DNA from: Leeuwenhoekiella sp. MAR_2009_132
GTDB taxonomy: Bacteria; Bacteroidota; Bacteroidia; Flavobacteriales; Flavobacteriaceae
Direction: 5' to 3'
NCBI RefSeq assembly: GCF_000687915.1
Contig: NZ_JHZY01000005.1
Location: forward strand, 1-13,809
Length of the DNA: 13,809 nt
The notes beneath the pieces were generated by a model. It was not told where the DNA came from and made no database searches. It saw nothing but the letters and a program-made list of their open reading frames with translations. Below, in pieces: positions 1 through 12,000 of this stretch. The first letter of the stretch is position 1. Every line of letters starts with the position of its first letter. A program made the position numbers and the translations under genes.

Positions 1-99
1 ATTGTTACCTGTAGTGGTGTTCCATCTGTATAATCCTCAGGATTGGTTGCAGTACCATCAGCAAAGGTGATGTCTACTACAATATCCTCATAACTTGGT
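1..99 (-). CDS. Continuation of the giant Calx-beta protein past a frameshift, partial at the window edge
   Basis: After the one-base loss at 99-100, the correct reading frame continues to position 1 without a stop. It encodes the middle of repeat unit 28, with the same sequence as the other units (PSYEDIVVDITFADGTAT, then PEDYTDGTPLQVTI). The gene is therefore cut by the window edge, not ended. More Calx-beta units and a C-terminal sorting domain are expected beyond it, but cannot be seen. Confidence 0.8.
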
Positions 100-3000
100 T
101 ATCTAAAGTCACTACAAAGACTGCATCTGCTCCTTCTGCTACGGTTACATCTGCAATAGTAATAGTTGGTGCTGCGCCGTCATTGTCGGTGATTGTTCCG
201 GTTCCGGTTGCACTTGGAGCCGCTGTAGTTCCACTAGCTACCGTTCCCGTTACCGTAAAGTTTTCGTCTACTTCAAATAAAGCATCGTCTACTGTTGGGA
301 ACGTGATTGGTCCACTGGTAGTCTGTCCCGCTGGGATTGTTACCTGTAGCGGTATTCCGTCTGTATAATCCTCAGGATTGGTTGCAGTACCATCAGCAAA
401 GGTGATGTCTACTACGATATCCTCATAACTTGGTTTATCTAAAGTCACTACAAAGACTGCATCTGCTCCTTCTGCTACTGTTACATCTGCAATAGTAATA
501 GTTGGTGCTGCACCGTCATTGTCGGTGATTGTTCCGGTTCCAGTTGCACTTGGAGCCGCTGTAGTTCCACTAGCTACTGTTCCCGTTACCGTAAAGTTTT
601 CGTCTACTTCAAATAAAGCATCGTCTACTGTTGGGAACGTGATTGGTCCACTGGTAGTCTGTCCCGCAGGGATTGTTACCTGTAGTGGTGTTCCATCTGT
701 ATAATCCTCAGGATTGGTTGCAGTACCATCAGCAAAGGTGATGTCTACTACGATATCCTCATAACTTGGTTTATCTAAAGTCACTACAAAGACTGCATCT
801 ACTCCTTCTGCTACTGTTACATCTGCAATAGTAATAGTTGGTGCTGCACCGTCGTTGTCGGTGATTGTTCCGGTTCCGGTTGCACTTGGAGCTGCTGTAG
901 TTCCACTAGCTACTGTTCCCGTTACCGTAAAGTTTTCGTTTACTTCAAATAAAGCATCGTCTACTGTTGGGAACGTGATTGGTCCGCTGGTAGTCTGTCC
1001 CGCTGGGATTGTTACCTGTAGCGGTGTTCCGTCTGTATAATCCTCAGGATTGGTTGCAGTACCATCAGCAAAGGTGATGTCTACTACGATATCCTCATAA
1101 CTTGGCTTATCTAAAGTCACTACAAAGACTGCATCTACTCCTTCTGCTACTGTTACATCTGCAATAGTAATAGTTGGTGCTGCACCGTCATTGTCGGTGA
1201 TTGTTCCGGTTCCGGTTGCACTTGGAGCTGCTGTAGTTCCACTAGCTACTGTTCCCGTTACCGTAAAGTTTTCGTTTACTTCAAATAAAGCATCGTCTAC
1301 TGTTGGGAACGTGATTGGTCCACTGGTAGTCTGTCCCGCTGGGATTGTTACCTGTAGCGGTGTTCCATCTGTATAATCTTCAGGATTGGTTGCAGTACCA
1401 TCAGCAAAGGTGATGTCTACTACGATATCCTCATAACTTGGCTTATCTAAAGTCACTACAAAGACTGCATCTGCTCCTTCTGCTACTGTTACATCTGCAA
1501 TAGTAATAGTTGGTGCTGCACCGTCATTGTCGGTGATTGTTCCAGTTCCGGTTGCATTTGGAGCTGCTGTAGTTCCACTAGCTACTGTTCCCGTTACCGT
1601 AAAGTTTTCGTTTACTTCAAATAAAGCATCGTCTACTGTTGGGAACGTGATTGGTCCACTAGTAGTCTGTCCCGCAGGGATTGTTACCTGTAGCGGTGTT
1701 CCGTCTGTATAATCCTCAGGATTGGTTGCAGTACCATCAGCAAAGGTGATGTCTACTACAATATCCTCATAACTTGGCTTATCTAAAGTCACTACAAAGA
1801 CTGCATCTGCTCCTTCTGCTACTGTTACATCTGCAATAGTAATAGTTGGTGCTGCGCCGTCATTGTCGGTGATTGTTCCAGTTCCGGTTGCATTTGGAGC
1901 TGCTGTAGTTCCACTAGCTACTGTTCCCGTTACCGTAAAGTTTTCGTTTATTTCAAATAAAGCATCGTCTACTGTTGGGAACGTGATTGGTCCGCTGGTA
2001 GTCTGTCCCGCAGGGATTGTTACCTGTAGCGGTGTTCCATCTGTATAATCCTCAGGATTGGTTGCAGTACCATCAGCAAAGGTGATGTCTACTACGATAT
2101 CCTCATAACTTGGTTTATCTAAAGTCACTACAAAGACTGCATCTACTCCTTCTGCTACTGTTACATCTGCAATAGTAATAGTTGGTGCTGCGCCGTCATT
2201 GTCGGTGATTGTTCCGGTTCCGGTTGCACTTGGAGCTGCTGTAGTTCCACTAGCTACTGTTCCCGTTACCGTAAAGTTTTCGGCTACTTCAAATAAAGCA
2301 TCGTCTACTGTTGGGAACGTGATTGGTCCGCTGGTAGTCTGTCCCGCTGGGATTGTTACCTGTAGCGGTGTTCCGTCTGTATAATCCTCAGGATTGGTTG
2401 CAGTACCATCAGCAAAGGTGATGTCTACTACGATATCCTCATAACTTGGTTTATCTAAAGTCACTACAAAGACTGCATCTACTCCTTCTGCTACTGTTAC
2501 ATCTGCAATAGTAATAGTTGGTGCTGCACCGTCATTGTCGGTGATTGTTCCGGTTCCGGTTGCACTTGGAGCTGCTGTAGTTCCACTAGCTACTGTTCCC
2601 GTTACCGTAAAGTTTTCGTCTACTTCAAATAAAGCATCGTCTACTGTTGGGAACGTGATTGGTCCGCTGGTAGTCTGTCCCGCTGGGATTATTACCTGTA
2701 GCGGTGTTCCGTCTGTATAATCCTCAGGATTGGTTGCAGTACCATCAGCAAAGGTGATGTCTACTACGATATCCTCATAACTTGGTTTATCTAAAGTCAC
2801 TACAAAGACTGCATCTACTCCTTCTGCTACTGTTACATCTGCAATAGTAATAGTTGGTGCTGCACCGTCGTTGTCGGTGATTGTTCCGGTTCCAGTTGCA
2901 CTTGGAGCTGCTGTAGTTCCACTAGCTACCGTTCCCGTTACCGTAAAGTTTTCGTTTACTTCAAATAAAGCATCGTCTACTGTTGGGAACGTGATTGGTC

Positions 3001-6000
3001 CGCTGGTAGTCTGTCCCGCAGGGATTGTTACCTGTAGCGGTGTTCCATCTGTATAATCTTCAGGATTGGTTGCAGTACCATCAGCAAAGGTGATGTCTAC
3101 TACGATATCCTCATAACTTGGTTTATCTAAAGTCACTACAAAGACTGCATCTACTCCTTCTGCTACTGTTACATCTGCAATAGTAATAGTTGGTGCTGCA
3201 CCGTCATTGTCGGTGATTGTTCCGGTTCCGGTTGCATTTGGAGCTGCTGTAGTTCCACTAGCTACTGTTCCCGTTACCGTAAAGTTTTCGTCTACTTCAA
3301 ATAAAGCATCGTCTACTGTTGGGAACGTGATTGGTCCGCTGGTAGTCTGTCCCGCAGGGATTGTTACCTGTAGCGGTGTTCCATCTGTATAATCCTCAGG
3401 ATTGGTTGCAGTACCATCAGCAAAGGTGATGTCTACTACGATATCCTCATAACTTGGTTTATCTAAAGTCACTACAAAGACTGCATCTACTCCTTCTGCT
3501 ACTGTTACATCTGCAATAGTAATAGTTGGTGCTGCACCGTCATTGTCGGTGATTGTTCCAGTTCCGGTTGCATTTGGAGCTGCTGTAGTTCCACTAGCTA
3601 CTGTTCCCGTTACCGTAAAGTTTTCGTTTACTTCAAATAAAGCATCATCTACTGTTGGGAACGTGATTGGTCCGCTGGTAGTCTGTCCCGCTGGGATTGT
3701 TACCTGTAGCGGTGTTCCATCTGTATAATCTTCAGGATTGGTTGCAGTACCATCAGCAAAGGTGATGTCTACTACGATATCCTCATAACTTGGCTTATCT
3801 AAAGTCACTACAAAGACTGCATCTGCTCCTTCTGCTACTGTTACATCTGCAATAGTAATAGTTGGTGCTGCACCGTCATTGTCGGTGATTGTTCCAGTTC
3901 CGGTTGCATTTGGAGCTGCTGTAGTTCCACTAGCTACTGTTCCCGTTACCGTAAAGTTTTCGTTTACTTCAAATAAAGCATCGTCTACTGTTGGGAACGT
4001 GATTGGTCCGCTGGTAGTCTGTCCCGCAGGGATTGTTACCTGTAGCGGTGTTCCGTCTGTATAATCCTCAGGATTGGTTGCAGTACCATCAGCAAAGGTG
4101 ATGTCTACTACGATATCCTCATAACTTGGTTTATCTAAAGTCACTACAAAGACTGCATCTGCTCCTTCTGCTACTGTTACATCTGCAATAGTAATAGTTG
4201 GTGCTGCGCCGTCATTGTCGGTGATTGTTCCGGTTCCAGTTGCACTTGGAGCTGCTGTAGTTCCACTAGCTACTGTTCCCGTTACCGTAAAGTTTTCGTT
4301 TACTTCAAATAAAGCATCGTCTACTGTTGGGAACGTGATTGGTCCGCTGGTAGTCTGTCCCGCAGGGATTGTTACCTGTAGCGGTGTTCCATCTGTATAA
4401 TCCTCAGGATTGGTTGCAGTACCATCAGCAAAGGTGATGTCTACTACGATATCCTCATAACTTGGTTTATCTAAAGTCACTACAAAGACTGCATCTACTC
4501 CTTCTGCTACTGTTACATCTGCAATAGTAATAGTTGGTGCTGCGCCGTCATTGTCGGTGATTGTTCCGGTTCCGGTTGCACCTGGAGCTGTTGTAGTTCC
4601 ACTAGCTACTGTTCCCGTTACCGTAAAGTTTTCGGCTACTTCAAATAAAGCATCGTCTACTGTTGGGAACGTGATTGGTCCGCTGGTAGTCTGTCCCGCT
4701 GGGATTGTTACCTGTAGCGGTGTTCCATCTGTATAATCCTCAGGATTGGTTGCAGTACCATCAGCAAAGGTGATGTCTACTACGATATCCTCATAACTTG
4801 GTTTATCTAAAGTCACTACAAAGACTGCATCTGCTCCTTCTGCTACTGTTACATCTGCAATAGTAATAGTTGGTGCTGCGCCGTCATTGTCGGTGATTGT
4901 TCCGGTTCCAGTTGCACTTGGAGCTGCTGTAGTTCCACTAGCTACTGTTCCCGTTACCGTAAAGTTTTCGGCTACTTCAAATAAAGCATCGTCTACTGTT
5001 GGGAACGTGATTGGTCCGCTGGTAGTCTGTCCCGCAGGGATTGTTACCTGTAGTGGTGTTCCGTCTGTATAATCCTCAGGATTGGTTGCAGTACCATCAG
5101 CAAAGGTGATGTCTACTACGATATCCTCATAACTTGGTTTATCTAAAGTCACTACAAAGACTGCATCTACTCCTTCTGCTACTGTTACATCTGCAATAGT
5201 AATAGTTGGTGCTGCGCCGTCGTTGTCGGTGATTGTTCCGGTTCCGGTTGCACTTGGAGCTGCTGTAGTTCCACTAGCTACTGTTCCCGTTACCGTAAAG
5301 TTTTCGGCTACTTCAAATAAAGCATCGTCTACTGTTGGGAACGTGATTGGTCCGCTGGTAGTCTGTCCCGCTGGGATTGTTACCTGTAGCGGTGTTCCAT
5401 CTGTATAATCCTCAGGATTGGTTGCAGTACCATCAGCAAAGGTGATGTCTACTACGATATCCTCATAACTTGGTTTATCTAAAGTCACTACAAAGACTGC
5501 ATCTGCTCCTTCTGCTACTGTTACATCTGCAATAGTAATAGTTGGTGCTGCGCCGTCATTGTCGGTGATTGTTCCGGTTCCAGTTGCATTTGGAGCTGCT
5601 GTAGTTCCACTAGCTACTGTTCCCGTTACCGTAAAGTTTTCGGCTACTTCAAATAAAGCATCGTCTACTGTTGGGAACGTGATTGGTCCACTGGTAGTCT
5701 GTCCCGCTGGGATTGTTACCTGTAGTGGTGTTCCGTCTGTATAATCTTCAGGATTGGTTGCAGTACCATCAGCAAAGGTGATGTCTACTACGATATCCTC
5801 ATAACTTGGTTTATCTAAAGTCACTACAAAGACTGCATCTACTCCTTCTGCTACTGTTACATCTGCAATAGTAATGGTTGGTGCTGCGCCGTCATTGTCG
5901 GTGATTGTTCCGGTTCCGGTTGCACCTGGAGCTGCTGTAGTTCCACTAGCTACTGTTCCCGTTACCGTAAAGTTTTCGGCTACTTCAAATAAAGCATCGT

Positions 6001-9000
6001 CTACTGTTGGGAACGTGATTGGTCCACTGGTAGTCTGTCCCGCAGGGATTGTTACCTGTAGTGGTGTTCCATCTGTATAATCCTCAGGATTGGTTGCAGT
6101 ACCATCAGCAAAGGTGATGTCTACTACGATATCCTCATAACTTGGTTTATCTAAAGTCACTACAAAGACTGCATCTACTCCTTCTGCTACTGTTACATCT
6201 GCAATAGTAATGGTTGGTGCTGCGCCGTCATTGTCGGTGATTGTTCCAGTTCCGGTTGCATTTGGAGCTGCTGTAGTTCCACTAGCTACTGTTCCCGTTA
6301 CCGTAAAGTTTTCGGCTACTTCAAATAAAGCATCGTCTACTGTTGGGAACGTGATTGGTCCACTGGTAGTCTGTCCCGCTGGGATTGTTACCTGTAGCGG
6401 TGTTCCATCTGTATAATCCTCAGGATTGGTTGCAGTACCATCAGCAAAGGTGATGTCTACTACGATATCCTCATAACTTGGTTTATCTAAAGTCACTACA
6501 AAGACTGCATCTACTCCTTCTGCTACTGTTACATCTGCAATAGTAATAGTTGGTGCTGCACCGTCGTTGTCGGTGATTGTTCCGGTTCCAGTTGCACTTG
6601 GAGCTGCTGTAGTTCCACTAGCTACTGTTCCCGTTACCGTAAAGTTTTCGTTTACTTCAAATAAAGCATCGTCTACTGTTGGGAACGTGATTGGTCCGCT
6701 GGTAGTCTGTCCCGCTGGGATTGTTACCTGTAGCGGTGTTCCGTCTGTATAATCCTCAGGATTGGTTGCAGTACCATCAGCAAAGGTGATGTCTACTACG
6801 ATATCCTCATAACTTGGTTTATCTAAAGTCACTACAAAGACTGCATCTACTCCTTCTGCTACTGTTACATCTGCAATAGTAATAGTTGGTGCTGCACCGT
6901 CATTGTCGGTGATTGTTCCGGTTCCGGTTGCACTTGGAGCTGCTGTAGTTCCACTAGCTACTGTTCCCGTTACCGTAAAGTTTTCGTTTACTTCAAATAA
7001 AGCATCGTCTACTGTTGGGAACGTGATTGGTCCACTGGTAGTCTGTCCCGCTGGGATTGTTACCTGTAGCGGTGTTCCATCTGTATAATCTTCAGGATTG
7101 GTTGCAGTACCATCAGCAAAGGTGATGTCTACTACGATATCCTCATAACTTGGCTTATCTAAAGTCACTACAAAGACTGCATCTGCTCCTTCTGCTACTG
7201 TTACATCTGCAATAGTAATGGTTGGTGCTGCACCGTCATTGTCGGTGATTGTTCCAGTTCCGGTTGCATTTGGAGCTGCTGTAGTTCCACTAGCTACTGT
7301 TCCCGTTACCGTAAAGTTTTCGGCTACTTCAAATAAAGCATCGTCTACTGTTGGGAACGTGATTGGTCCGCTGGTAGTCTGTCCCGCAGGGATTGTTACC
7401 TGTAGCGGTGTTCCGTCTGTATAATCCTCAGGATTGGTTGCAGTACCATCAGCAAAGGTGATGTCTACTACGATATCCTCATAACTTGGTTTATCTAAAG
7501 TCACTACAAAGACTGCATCTACTCCTTCTGCTACTGTTACATCTGCAATAGTAATGGTTGGTGCTGCGCCGTCATTGTCGGTGATTGTTCCAGTTCCGGT
7601 TGCATTTGGAGCTGCTGTAGTTCCACTAGCTACTGTTCCCGTTACCGTAAAGTTTTCGGCTACTTCAAATAAAGCATCGTCTACTGTTGGGAACGTGATT
7701 GGTCCACTGGTAGTCTGTCCCGCAGGGATTGTTACCTGTAGCGGTGTTCCGTCTGTATAATCCTCAGGATTGGTTGCAGTACCATCAGCAAAGGTGATGT
7801 CTACTACGATATCCTCATAACTTGGTTTATCTAAAGTCACTACAAAGACTGCATCTACTCCTTCTGCTACTGTTACATCTGCAATAGTAATAGTTGGTGC
7901 TGCACCGTCATTGTCGGTGATTGTTCCGGTTCCGGTTGCACCTGGAGCTGCTGTAGTTCCACTAGCTACTGTTCCCGTTACCGTAAAGTTTTCGTCTACT
8001 TCAAATAAAGCATCGTCTACTGTTGGGAACGTGATTGGTCCACTGGTAGTCTGTCCCGCAGGGATTGTTACCTGTAGCGGTGTTCCGTCTGTATAATCCT
8101 CAGGATTGGTTGCAGTACCATCAGCAAAGGTGATGTCTACTACGATATCCTCATAACTTGGTTTATCTAAAGTCACTACAAAGACTGCATCTACTCCTTC
8201 TGCTACTGTTACATCTGCAATAGTAATAGTTGGTGCTGCACCGTCATTGTCGGTGATTGTTCCAGTTCCGGTTGCATTTGGAGCTGCTGTAGTTCCACTA
8301 GCTACTGTTCCCGTTACCGTAAAGTTTTCGGCTACTTCAAATAAAGCATCGTCTACTGTTGGGAACGTGATTGGTCCACTGGTAGTCTGTCCCGCTGGGA
8401 TTGTTACCTGTAGCGGTGTTCCGTCTGTATAATCCTCAGGATTGGTTGCAGTACCATCAGCAAAGGTGATGTCTACTACGATATCCTCATAACTTGGTTT
8501 ATCTAAAGTCACTACAAAGACTGCATCTACTCCTTCTGCTACTGTTACATCTGCAATAGTAATAGTTGGTGCTGCACCGTCGTTGTCGGTGATTGTTCCG
8601 GTTCCAGTTGCACTTGGAGCTGCTGTAGTTCCACTAGCTACTGTTCCCGTTACCGTAAAGTTTTCGTTTACTTCAAATAAAGCATCGTCTACTGTTGGGA
8701 ACGTGATTGGTCCACTGGTAGTCTGTCCCGCTGGGATTGTTACCTGTAGCGGTGTTCCATCTGTATAATCTTCAGGATTGGTTGCAGTACCATCAGCAAA
8801 GGTGATGTCTACTACGATATCCTCATAACTTGGCTTATCTAAAGTCACTACAAAGACTGCATCTGCTCCTTCTGCTACTGTTACATCTGCAATAGTAATA
8901 GTTGGTGCTGCACCGTCATTGTCGGTGATTGTTCCAGTTCCGGTTGCATTTGGAGCTGCTGTAGTTCCACTAGCTACTGTTCCCGTTACCGTAAAGTTTT

Positions 9001-12000
9001 CGTTTACTTCAAATAAAGCATCGTCTACTGTTGGGAACGTGATTGGTCCGCTGGTAGTCTGTCCCGCAGGGATTGTTACCTGTAGCGGTGTTCCGTCTGT
9101 ATAATCCTCAGGATTGGTTGCAGTACCATCAGCAAAGGTGATGTCTACTACGATATCCTCATAACTTGGTTTATCTAAAGTCACTACAAAGACTGCATCT
9201 ACTCCTTCTGCTACTGTTACATCTGCAATAGTAATAGTTGGTGCTGCACCGTCATTGTCGGTGATTGTTCCGGTAGTTGAAACCGTTAAATTTCTTGTAT
9301 TATTAGTTTGAACACTTCCTTGAATGTTGAAAACTTCAGAGTTCTCATATATTATATCCTCTAAAGAATTTACAACATAATTAGCTGTCAATTGACCCGC
9401 AGGAATTGTAATAATCTGATTAACTGCTGCTGTATAATCTAATCCCGCAGTCGCAGAAACATCAGAAGTATTTACTTGTATCACTACATCTTCTGTAGAA
9501 ACATCACTTATAGTAAAAACAAATTGAAGAGGCTGTCCTTCAACTACCTGTACAGGCTGAACCGATAAAGTAGGATCTGCAGCAACTAAAATTCTAACAG
9601 TTGCCGTTGAACATTCTCTATCAGAAATTGGAGAATCTGCGTCACAAATTTGATATGTAAATAAGTCATTCCCAAAATAATCTGCATTAGGAGTATACGT
9701 GAAAAAGTCATCACTTAAATCTCCCGGAGTACCATTATTATTTGGAGTCAATGTTCCATTTGATGGGCCAGAAACTACAGATAAACTGCCAGGTCCATCA
9801 TTACCAAAATCATCATTTACTAGTACAGTAAGAGGATTATTTTGAGAATCTTCAGAAACTGTATATTGATCATCTTGAGCCCTTGGTGAATCATCTAAAA
9901 TTCCTATACGAACAACTGCTGTATCACAATCACCATCTGAATCACAAATCTGATAGGTTAATTGAACAGGTACTAAATTAAGTAATGGAGGATTATAAGT
10001 AATAAAATCATCTGTTGGATCATTAGGAGTACCTGAGTTATTAACAACTGCAGAACCTACTGCTGGTTGAGATACAATTGTTATAGTTCCTGTTGATGGA
10101 CCATCAGGGCCAAAAATATCATTCTCAAGAACTCTAATGTTAACCGGTTGAATAGGTCTTAAAGGACTTGCCTGAGCCGCATCATCCTGAGCCAAAGGCC
10201 TTCCATCATCAACAAAATTATTCTGACAAGTTGACATTAAATTTACAACTCTAGTAATTTTATTAAAATCAGGCCCACCATCAGCATCACTAATACTTAC
10301 ATAATTTTCAAGATCTGTTTCAGTAATCGTATATGTTACATCTACTAATGCTGAAGGTATTGAAGTTTGATATCTATAGTTACCATTTATATCAGTACTC
10401 AAGGTAGCAGAACTTCCATCTGTACCAGTAATATTTACTTTTACACCTCTCAAAGGATCTCCACCTTCATCAGAAACATTACCACAGATAACAGGAGCTG
10501 TTACTATAGTAGATTGCGGATTTGCATAATTAGCATTTTTGAGAGCTAGTGAATAATACCTGTCGCTATTACCGTTTTCTTTACCTATTGTATAATTAAG
10601 TTTTGATTTGCCCTCCCAATAATTACTAAAAGTATAACGAGCATCTGAAGAAATATCCCCTCCAGGTGCAGTAGTAGGATTAATAGCTGTACCGCGTACA
10701 GAACCTATTTTTCTTTGAATAGAAATCCGAGTATCTGCCGATTGGTAATACGCATCAGGCAAACTTAACTCTGCATACTCACGGGTTCTCTGACTATCAC
10801 CATCAATATCAAATGGGGTTCCAAAAAATGAAATAACCACCTCATTTCCATAATTCCCTCCACCAGTTACAAATGTGATTTCAAATTCCACACTTTGATC
10901 TCCATTTGTAGAACTCTTAATTTGTGGCTGAAAGTTTGCAGGCACACCTTGTCCAGCTACATCTATATTTAATAAAGAAGCACCGTTATTAAATTTAACG
11001 ATTTTTACAAGTGCATCTATAGGAGAAGGACTATCTGTAAATACATTTGAGAACCTATAAACAGCACCCGGCTGAAGATTAGTCCCAGATATTTTAACCG
11101 GATTTACAAAATTAGAATTTTGATAAAATGGAGCACAATCACAATTACGCTGACCCGGGGGAGTAACGATTACATTAGATACTGTAACGTCAACAGTAGC
11201 TGTACTCGTATCACCATTTGCATCTTTTATTGTATATGTGAAAGAATCTGAACCCACATATCCTAAAGCTGGTGTATATAAAATAGTATCATCAGTAGGA
11301 TCATTAGGTGTACCATTAGTATCTACAACCGCTGTACCATTTGAAGGATTGCTAGCAACCACAATAGCCTGAGAGGCAGGACCATCACCACCAAAATTAT
11401 CATTGATAACAACGTCAATATTTAAAGGACTATCAACTTGTGTACTTGCACTATCATTTACCGCAGTTGGCTTACACGCCCCACTCGCAACAAGAGTAAT
11501 ACGTGATGGCTGTAAGTTTCCTACAGGACACGCACCTGATAATGCTGAAGATGAAAGTGTTGTTTTTTGAGTGGTATTTTTTACACCTCTATAGTTAGCA
11601 TTTAATTGTAGATTAAATTGAGTTCCAGCTAGAGAACAATCTGAAGATGCTTTCAAATCAAAACCAACAGAAAGAACAGCATCACCCACTTCAACTATAT
11701 TATCTGCAAATCCAAAATTTAGCGTTCTTGTTCCTGCTACATAATTAACAGTTACGCCAGCTGGAAGAAGACTTGCATTGGGCACATAATTTACAGAGGA
11801 AGGTACTACATATGAAATTGATAAATTTTTCATATCGTCATTACCAAAGTTCTTCACCTGAAAAGTTGCACGAACGGTCTGATCAATAATTAATTCATTT
11901 TGAGCTCCTAAATTTGTGGTCAATAATAAAGGAGAAAGCTCTGGCTCATACACTTCAACAGCGAGACCCACCATATATAAACTGTATGTCTCCTGAGTAG

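Larger units (their letters stand above)
1..9250 (-). repeat. Tandem array of 336-bp in-frame repeats: 27 complete Calx-beta units plus a partial 28th
   Basis: Unit 1 runs from 9250 to 8915 and unit 27 from 514 to 179. Unit 28 (178 to beyond position 1) is cut by the window edge. Every complete unit is exactly 336 bp (112 codons), starting GAAPTITIAD and ending GTITDND. Within the unit only three residues vary often: position 17 (Val in 18 units, Ala in 9), position 83 (Asn 12, Ala 10, Asp 5) and position 101 (Ser 13, Asn 11, Gly 3). Four replacements occur once each: A98T in unit 14, T59I in unit 20, V82I in unit 22 and T54I in unit 27. A modest set of silent variants is scattered across the array. 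Each unit is a Calx-beta domain by its DY, PAGQTT, DDALFE and DND signatures. The invariant length and shared variants indicate expansion by unequal recombination plus gene conversion. Copy number in the assembly may be wrong if reads did not span the array. Confidence 0.97.

Noticed and set aside
183..9104. A series of 27 plus-strand open frames of 61-68 codons spaced exactly 336 bases apart
   Set aside because: They are antisense shadows of the Calx-beta units. Their spacing and variants follow the coding repeats exactly, and each is broken by the same TAA within the unit.
1..9250. Regular repeats as a CRISPR array
   Set aside because: The repeats are 336 bp, directly abutting, protein-coding in frame, with no unique spacers and no cas genes.
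10367..10549. Plus-strand open frame of 60 codons opposite the carboxypeptidase-regulatory-like domain
   Set aside because: It overlaps a long coherent minus-strand coding frame with recognisable domains, and its own translation is low-complexity and domain-free.
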